This document shows positions 59,790 through 64,000 of a DNA stretch of 64,000 bases, piece by piece. Numbering within the stretch: the stretch's first letter is position 1; each line of letters starts with the position of its first letter. The notes under the pieces are model-generated. The model saw only the letters and a program-made list of their open reading frames with translations. It was not told where the DNA came from and made no database searches. The stretch comes from Micromonospora sp. NBRC 110009 (GTDB taxonomy: Bacteria; Actinomycetota; Actinomycetes; Mycobacteriales; Micromonosporaceae): the NCBI RefSeq assembly GCF_030518795.1, contig NZ_CP130427.1, forward strand, positions 6,510,001 to 6,574,000, read 5' to 3'. The position numbers and the translations under genes are program-made.

Positions 59790-61020
59790 GTTCACCGGCT
59801 TCGACGTCGACACCGTTGCCGACGCAGTCCGGCAGCCGCCCCTCGATGACCTCCGCTCGGCGGTAAGGGCCCGCCTTCGGCGCCGCACCAGCGGGGTAGC
59901 GCTGGCCCTCGTGGTGGTCTTCGCCGGCATGGCGGTCCTGCCCCTGGCCGCCGGCACGCGCGGGGTCGACTGGGCCGACCCGACCCCGCTCCCGCAGGTA
60001 CGGGACCGCGCCACCCAGCTCTTCATGACCGGTCCGGACTCCGGCGTCGGCGTCGAACAGGTCGACTTCGGCTGCACGGTGCGCTTCACGCACACCGAGG
60101 ACGGCGGGCGGAGCTGGGCCGACTGGGACGCGGCCCAGTACCGGGCCACGACCTGCCGGGTCGATGGCTCCGGGAACAAGGACGCCGACCTGGAGTTCTC
60201 CGTGCTCGGAGAGCGCTCCTACCTGGTCCGCGACGGCGACCAGTCCCGCCTCTCCACCGACTACGGCCGGACCTGGCGGGACGCGGAGCAGGCAATGGTG
60301 ACGGTGTCCGCATTCCCAGCGAAGGCCCGTCCCGTCTTCTGCCAGGAGGGCTGCGGGGCACTCCGCCAGCCGCTCGCCGTGGACCCGGCGACCGGGACGG
60401 TGTACCGGCTCAGCGGGGAACCGACCTCGCTCTACCCGCCGTTCAGCATCTACCCGAGTGCGGACGGGACGATCTGGGTGACCTACTGGCCGGGTGACCC
60501 CGACGTCATGGTGGTTGCCCGCAGCGTCGACCGCGGCGCCACCTGGAACAGCTGGCGGCCGGCCAAGGGGGCGAACGTGATCGCGGTGGCCGGGGTCAGC
60601 GAGCGGGAGGCCTACCTGCTGATCGAGCCCCCGCCGCTGCCCGGCGCCCAGCCGATGCAGGTCAAGGGTCCCTCCCAGCTGCTGCGCACCACGGACGGCG
60701 GAGCGACCTGGAAGGATGTCAGCACCGACCTGCCCGGGTCGCCGGTCAACAGGCCCTTCACCATCGGCTCGGACGGCTCCCTGCTGGTCGCCCAGTCGGG
60801 CAACATGAGGCCCGACCTCGTCTCCTCCCTGCTCGTAAGCCGGGACGGGGGCCGGCACTTCACCAAGGGGCGCGAGTACCGCGGAGACGACGGATCCGTG
60901 GGGGTCGCTCCCGGCTACGCCTGGCTTTACGGCCGGGACGACGTGTCGGCGCTCGGCGCGGACCACGTCCTGATCACCCGGGACGGTTCCTCCTGGACCC
61001 AATTCGCCCTCCCCGACTGA
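59776..61020 (+). CDS. Membrane-anchored Asp-box beta-propeller protein, likely cognate to the ECF sigma factor
   Basis: This 414-residue protein has a short cytoplasmic N-terminus (1-36), one membrane helix (39-59) and a long outer domain. The outer domain has six Asp-box (BNR) repeats: TEDGGRSW (107-114), STDYGRTW (160-167), SVDRGATW (250-257), TTDGGATW (305-312), SRDGGRHF (355-362) and TRDGSSW (401-407). The 90-residue gap between the second and third could hide one more blade. This is a sialidase- or sortilin-like propeller. Cysteines 100, 127, 189 and 193 could form disulfides. By position it may sense an extracellular signal and hold the sigma factor, but no anti-sigma domain is recognised. 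Confidence 0.8.
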   Translation: MSDREFTGFDVDTVADAVRQPPLDDLRSAVRARLRRRTSGVALALVVVFAGMAVLPLAAGTRGVDWADPTPLPQVRDRATQLFMTGPDSGVGVEQVDFGCTVRFTHTEDGGRSWADWDAAQYRATTCRVDGSGNKDADLEFSVLGERSYLVRDGDQSRLSTDYGRTWRDAEQAMVTVSAFPAKARPVFCQEGCGALRQPLAVDPATGTVYRLSGEPTSLYPPFSIYPSADGTIWVTYWPGDPDVMVVARSVDRGATWNSWRPAKGANVIAVAGVSEREAYLLIEPPPLPGAQPMQVKGPSQLLRTTDGGATWKDVSTDLPGSPVNRPFTIGSDGSLLVAQSGNMRPDLVSSLLVSRDGGRHFTKGREYRGDDGSVGVAPGYAWLYGRDDVSALGADHVLITRDGSSWTQFALPD

Positions 61021-61204
61021 GCCTGGTGCGTCGGCGCGGCTGGCTGGCCGCGCCGACCCTTGCATCACGTCACTGCAGCCCGACAAGACAGGGTGTGCGG
61101 AGGCGGAGCCTGGCCCGAAGGACGCACCGGCTCTTCGCATCACTAGCAGTCGAGCCGTGGGGGTTCGTGTCGGAGGGGAATTGAGCACTCACGCGTAGCA
61201 TCCG

Positions 61205-61342
61205 TTATACAAACGAGTGTTCCTGCCCGATGCTGGTCTGGCCAGAGTCGGAGGATCCTGCGGAGGAGCCGCTCCCTGCGGAGCAGTCGGCGAGGACGAG
61301 GGCGAGAGCCGCGGCGACGCCGACAATGCTGAGCTTCTTCAT
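61205..61342 (-). CDS. Stub lipoprotein (truncated substrate-binding protein)
   Basis: This 45-residue frame starts KKLSIVGVAAALALVLADC, a lipoprotein signal peptide with lipobox LADC (C20). The Ser/Gly-rich stretch SAGSGSSAGSSDSG is followed by a stop. It resembles the first residues of ABC-transporter substrate-binding lipoproteins, and the rest is missing. Its ATG (61342) overlaps the stop of the upstream hydrolase gene by ATGA, so it was a coupled gene. It is probably a pseudogene or a very small secreted peptide. Confidence 0.6.
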   Translation of the reverse strand: MKKLSIVGVAAALALVLADCSAGSGSSAGSSDSGQTSIGQEHSFV

Positions 61343-62121
61343 GGTTGTCCCTGCTTGGTTTGTGCGGTGGAGGCGACTGCCGCGGTGAAGGCCGTCATCA
61401 GCGTGGCGAGTTGCTCAGGGTCGGCGTCGGGGTCTTCGGGGTGCCACTGGACGCCGAGCACCCAGCCTTCAGTGCCCTCGATGGCCTCGATGACCCCGTC
61501 GGACGCGGTCGCGGAGGCCCGAAGGCCGGCGCCGACGGCATCGACGGCCTGGTGGTGGCCGGAGCGGATGTCAAGCTGCGCGCGTCCGTAGATGCCGGCC
61601 AGCAGCGTGCCGGGGATGATCTCGATGGCGTGGGCGGTCATCGTTGAGTTATCAGATTCGATGTTGTGTATCGTTCCGGGGCCTAGATCCTGTATCAGTG
61701 ACCCGCCGGCGGCGACGTTGAGTGCTTGCATGCCGCGGCAGATGCCGAGGAGCGGTAGACGGGCGTCGAGCGCGGCGCGGGCCAACCCGAGTTCGAAGGC
61801 GTCGGCGGTGGCGTCGATGCCATACAGGTTCTTCACCTGGCACTGCTGCCCATAGGTGGCGGGATCCAGGTCAGCGCCACCGAGGATGAGCACGCCGTCT
61901 GCGTCGCCCACCAGCTCCGCCGGATCGTCGACGGGGCGGGCGGCGTCGACCAGCAGGACCTCTGCCCCGGCCGCTTCTGCCGCTGCTGCCGCATTCTTCG
62001 CCAGGGTGTGGAGGAACTGCCGGAGCCAGTCGGAGCTCTGCTCCGCATCCATCGAATAGGACGCGACCAGCCGCCCCCGACGCCTCGCGGCGCTTGCAGA
62101 AGAGAGCTCAGATTGAGGCAT
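61339..62121 (-). CDS. Gamma-glutamyl-gamma-aminobutyrate hydrolase family (PuuD-like, class I GATase)
   Basis: This 260-residue class I glutamine-amidotransferase fold has catalytic C128 in LLGICRGMQALN and H227 and E229 in VQWHPED. The PuuD-like helical insertion contains SLIQDLGPGTIHN. PuuD hydrolyses gamma-Glu-GABA in putrescine catabolism. Position next to a GntR fossil and an aldehyde dehydrogenase supports a polyamine/GABA role. The ATG at 62121 gives the family-typical length; an earlier start at 62139 is possible. Confidence 0.85.
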   Translation of the reverse strand: MPQSELSSASAARRRGRLVASYSMDAEQSSDWLRQFLHTLAKNAAAAAEAAGAEVLLVDAARPVDDPAELVGDADGVLILGGADLDPATYGQQCQVKNLYGIDATADAFELGLARAALDARLPLLGICRGMQALNVAAGGSLIQDLGPGTIHNIESDNSTMTAHAIEIIPGTLLAGIYGRAQLDIRSGHHQAVDAVGAGLRASATASDGVIEAIEGTEGWVLGVQWHPEDPDADPEQLATLMTAFTAAVASTAQTKQGQP

Positions 62122-62138
62122 GATTCTCCTTCGGCACA

Positions 62139-62162
62139 CGGCCTCACGGCCTCACGGCCTGA
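62139..62162. repeat. Tandem 8-bp repeats between the divergent hydrolase and GntR genes
   Basis: CGGCCTCA occurs twice in tandem, followed by CGGCCTGA. The repeats lie just upstream of the hydrolase start, so they may be regulatory or a slippage array. Confidence 0.5.
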
Positions 62163-62200
62163 GAGCCGGAACCTACAACATCGTGCAAGAAGCTCGGGAC

Positions 62201-62503
62201 ATGGTCCTTGCCCCGGTCACCGGCCGCGGCACCGCTGAGGTGATCTTCCGCCGCTTGACGGAGGGCATCGCGTCAGGCGCTCTGCAGCCCGGCGACTGCC
62301 TGCCCCGGGAAGAAGAGATCGCGCGCATCTTTGGCGTGGCACCGATGCCCCTCCGCCAGGGGCTGCCGGCGCTCCGGAACCTGGAGTACGTGGAGACCCT
62401 GCGGGTACCGAAAACCTCGTCCGTCCTGGTCACAATCCTCTTGATCACTGAGATCAGAACGCCGGTGCAGCCTCAAGGCCGCTTGGCCCGGTTGCGACAG
62501 TGA
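62201..62503 (+). pseudogene. Truncated GntR family regulator (N-terminal winged helix only)
   Basis: From the ATG at 62201 the frame gives VIFRRLTEGIASGALQPGDCLPREEEIARIFGVAPMPLRQGLPAL and RNLEYVETLR, a GntR/FadR-type helix-turn-helix. It then changes to VPKTSSVLVTILL, unlike the normal RGRGGGTFV continuation. The effector-binding domain (about 150 residues) is missing. It is read toward the transposase fragment and away from the hydrolase gene, so it was probably the local regulator before it was cut by a mobile element. Confidence 0.7.
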
Positions 62504-62840
62504 TCGACGTTGAGCGCTGCACGAGGATGATATCGACCGCCAGGACGAGACGACCGTCAGCCGCCCGGGGCAACGGCACCGCCGCGAGGGCGGTGCGCAA
62601 CCGATCGATGTCCAGTCGTCCGCAGGCGAGGGCGTCATACAACGCCCCGTGACCGCGGCGGTGCTCACCCACCAGCGACAACTCCACCAACGACCGGACC
62701 GGCCCGTCGGCGCACAACACCGCATCCGTCAGCTCGAACAACGCGTCAGCCCGCGCCGTCAGACAGCCGTAGAACTCGCGCCGGAACCCCGTCAACTCCC
62801 CGACGGCATCAGCCGGACGACGGTCATGCACTCTGGTCAC
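62454..62840 (-). pseudogene. N-terminal fragment of an IS701-like transposase (NF041680-like family)
   Basis: The frame starts THR-like then GELTGFRREFYGCLTARADALFELTDAVLC, ADGPVRSLVELSLVGEHRRGHGALYDAL and PLPRAADGRLVLAVDI. This is the opening of DDE transposases widespread in Micromonospora and Streptomyces. After about 108 residues the frame changes to unrelated sequence, so the catalytic domain is lost. It overlaps the GntR remnant end, which fits an insertion or deletion event that damaged both genes. Confidence 0.8.
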
Positions 62841-62841
62841 C

Positions 62842-62906
62842 GGAACAGCCCTTGGTTATTGATGTTCTTCCCTAGACAAGAAGATCATCGGCCAAGGGCT
62901 GTTTCC
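62842..62906. repeat. Long imperfect inverted repeat upstream of the transposase fragment
   Basis: The outer arms CAGCCCTTGG (62846-62855) and CCAAGGGCTG (62892-62901) are perfect complements, extended by GGAA and TTTCC. The inner arms GATGTTCTTC and GAAGATCATC match at nine of ten positions. The whole forms a 65-bp hairpin and probably belongs to the mobile element end or its leader. Confidence 0.65.
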
Positions 62907-63017
62907 GTCGCTCCTCGGGGTCCACCCGGGGCCCTCGGAGGTTAAAGATCAAGTTAGCTGCGGCCGCGTTCCGGCGCCTATTATCGCCGCCGCACAGCTT
63001 CGAGACAGGAGTCGGCA

Positions 63018-64000
63018 GTGACGCAGTTGTGGATCGCGGGCCAGCACGTGGCGGGGACCGGAACCTCGGTTACGGTGATCAACCCGGCGACCGAGGAGGT
63101 CGTCGCCGCCGTCGGATCCGCGGTTCTTGAGCAGGTCGACAGCGCGGTCCGTGCTGCCCGCGACGCCGCCGACGGCTGGCGGCGTACCCCCGCGGCCGAG
63201 CGGGCCGACCTTCTGCACGGGATCGCCACCTGGCTGCGTGAACACTCCGACGCCCTTGCATGGCAGATGTCGATCGAGGGCGGCAAGCCACTGATCGAGA
63301 ACTCCGACGAGGTCGGCTGGTCGGCGGCCTGCTTCGACTACTACGCGGAGCTGGGCCGGCACGAGCGGGGCCGGGTGCTGCCGCCGGTGGAGGACGGGCA
63401 GCTGGCGCTGGTCATCAAGGAGCCACTCGGCGTGGTCGCCGCGATCGTGCCGTGGAACTATCCGCTGCTGCTGCTCGCGTGGAAGCTCGCTCCGGCGCTT
63501 GCTGCGGGGAACACGGTCGTGGCGAAGCCCTCGCCCTACACGCCATTGTCGACGCTGATGCTTGCCGGGGCCTTTGCCGAGCTGCCGCCGGGCGTGGTGA
63601 ATCTGGTGACGGGCGGTGCCGAGGTCGGGGAGGCCCTGGTGGTGCACCCCGGTACGGATCTGGTCGCCTTCACCGGTTCCACGGCCGCCGGGCAGCGCAT
63701 CGGCGAGCTGTGCGCGCGTCAGGTCAAACGCACGCACCTGGAGTTGGGTGGCAAGGACGCCTTCATCGTCTGCGAGGACGCCGACCTCTCGGTCGCGGCA
63801 CCAGGTGCCGCGTGGGCCGCGTACCTCAACGCCGGGCAGGTCTGCACCTCGGCCGAGCGGTTCTATGTCATGGACTCCGTCTACGACGAATTCGTCGAGC
63901 GGATGATCGCCGAGGCGGCCGCGGTCCGGCTCGGCGATCCGTTGACGGCCGGGACCGACATGGGCCCGATGATCGCCGAAGTGCAGCGGGCGAAGGTGGA
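63018..64000 (+). CDS. Aldehyde dehydrogenase (aminobutyraldehyde-type), cut by the window edge
   Basis: The first 327 residues of an ALDH are visible. Catalytic positions present are N147 (VPWNYP), K170 (VAKPSPYTP), E242 (LELGGK) and C276 (GQVCTS). The phrase GVVNLVTGG and the NAD loop FTGSTAAGQRIG are present. The pattern is that of gamma-aminobutyraldehyde or betaine-aldehyde-type enzymes, which would fit the neighbouring PuuD-like hydrolase. The GTG at 63018 follows AGGAG. The end lies beyond the window. Confidence 0.9.
   Translation, partial: MTQLWIAGQHVAGTGTSVTVINPATEEVVAAVGSAVLEQVDSAVRAARDAADGWRRTPAAERADLLHGIATWLREHSDALAWQMSIEGGKPLIENSDEVGWSAACFDYYAELGRHERGRVLPPVEDGQLALVIKEPLGVVAAIVPWNYPLLLLAWKLAPALAAGNTVVAKPSPYTPLSTLMLAGAFAELPPGVVNLVTGGAEVGEALVVHPGTDLVAFTGSTAAGQRIGELCARQVKRTHLELGGKDAFIVCEDADLSVAAPGAAWAAYLNAGQVCTSAERFYVMDSVYDEFVERMIAEAAAVRLGDPLTAGTDMGPMIAEVQRAKV

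Noticed and set aside
1..64000. CRISPR arrays, tRNA and rRNA genes
   Set aside because: I looked for regularly spaced repeats and for tRNA-like GTTCGA-containing clover-leaf patterns and saw none; no rRNA-like sequence is present.

Overview
The window is high-GC actinobacterial DNA, most like Micromonosporaceae or a close relative. This rests on the strong GC bias at third codon positions, the frequent GTG starts and ATGA/GTGA stop-start overlaps, and the families present. These include a mycothiol-type maleylpyruvate isomerase/DinB protein, an F420/PPOX-fold enzyme, an ECF42-type sigma factor next to a YciI protein, LtrA proteins, an NhaA-DsbA fusion, and two paralogous short GNATs. No rRNA, tRNA, replication origin or CRISPR array was seen. 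The genus is an inference from family content.

Layout. 0-3 kb: gene fossils, an AI-2E family exporter and an LtrA membrane protein. 3-11 kb: a FUSC/aromatic-acid-exporter-like gene, then a TetR repressor facing a five-gene, translationally coupled aromatic catabolic operon (extradiol dioxygenase, FAH-fold enzyme, acyl-CoA ligase, DoxX, FAD hydroxylase). Twin mirror-image palindromes lie in the divergent promoter. 11-17 kb: a fossil-rich stretch with an intact patatin-like lipase, a DUF1345 protein, a TPR protein that looks 5'-truncated, and an HdeD-like protein. 17-28 kb: small accessory genes, namely a PPOX/DHFR pair with an HxlR regulator, a second DHFR-like protein, an orphan Imm1 immunity protein, a GNAT, a VanZ protein, ECF42 sigma plus YciI, and an aminoglycoside-phosphotransferase-like kinase. 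28-33 kb: a LysR/EamA divergent pair, and an IS3-family element inserted in an IS630-like transposase fragment. 33-38 kb: a secreted esterase, and a coiled-coil membrane protein overlapping an endolysin-like peptidase. 38-46 kb: a MarR-controlled oxidoreductase/efflux cluster and a second LtrA. 46-50 kb: NhaA-DsbA, fossils of an MFS and a radical SAM gene, and an OsmC protein. 50-55 kb: tandem quinone-reductase-type genes and twin GNATs, an MFS exporter and a TetR. 55-61 kb: an LtrA fossil, cydAB, and an ECF sigma factor overlapping a membrane-anchored Asp-box protein. 61-64 kb: a glutamine-amidotransferase hydrolase, a stub lipoprotein, a truncated GntR, a truncated transposase and an aldehyde dehydrogenase that runs off the window. 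This last group resembles polyamine/GABA catabolism.

Two themes stand out. First, at least fifteen truncated or frameshifted gene remnants are scattered among intact genes, including reciprocal fossils of the patatin and AI-2E genes 11-13 kb apart, so the region looks like a rearrangement-prone accessory zone. Second, many intact genes are paired with a local regulator and a readable palindromic operator (TetR, MarR, HxlR, LysR and an unassigned GGACTATATAGTCC site). Most deal with aromatics, quinones, electrophiles, efflux or redox. The best candidates for something new are the aromatic operon, the ECF sigma/Asp-box propeller pair, and the membrane-protein/M15-peptidase pair.
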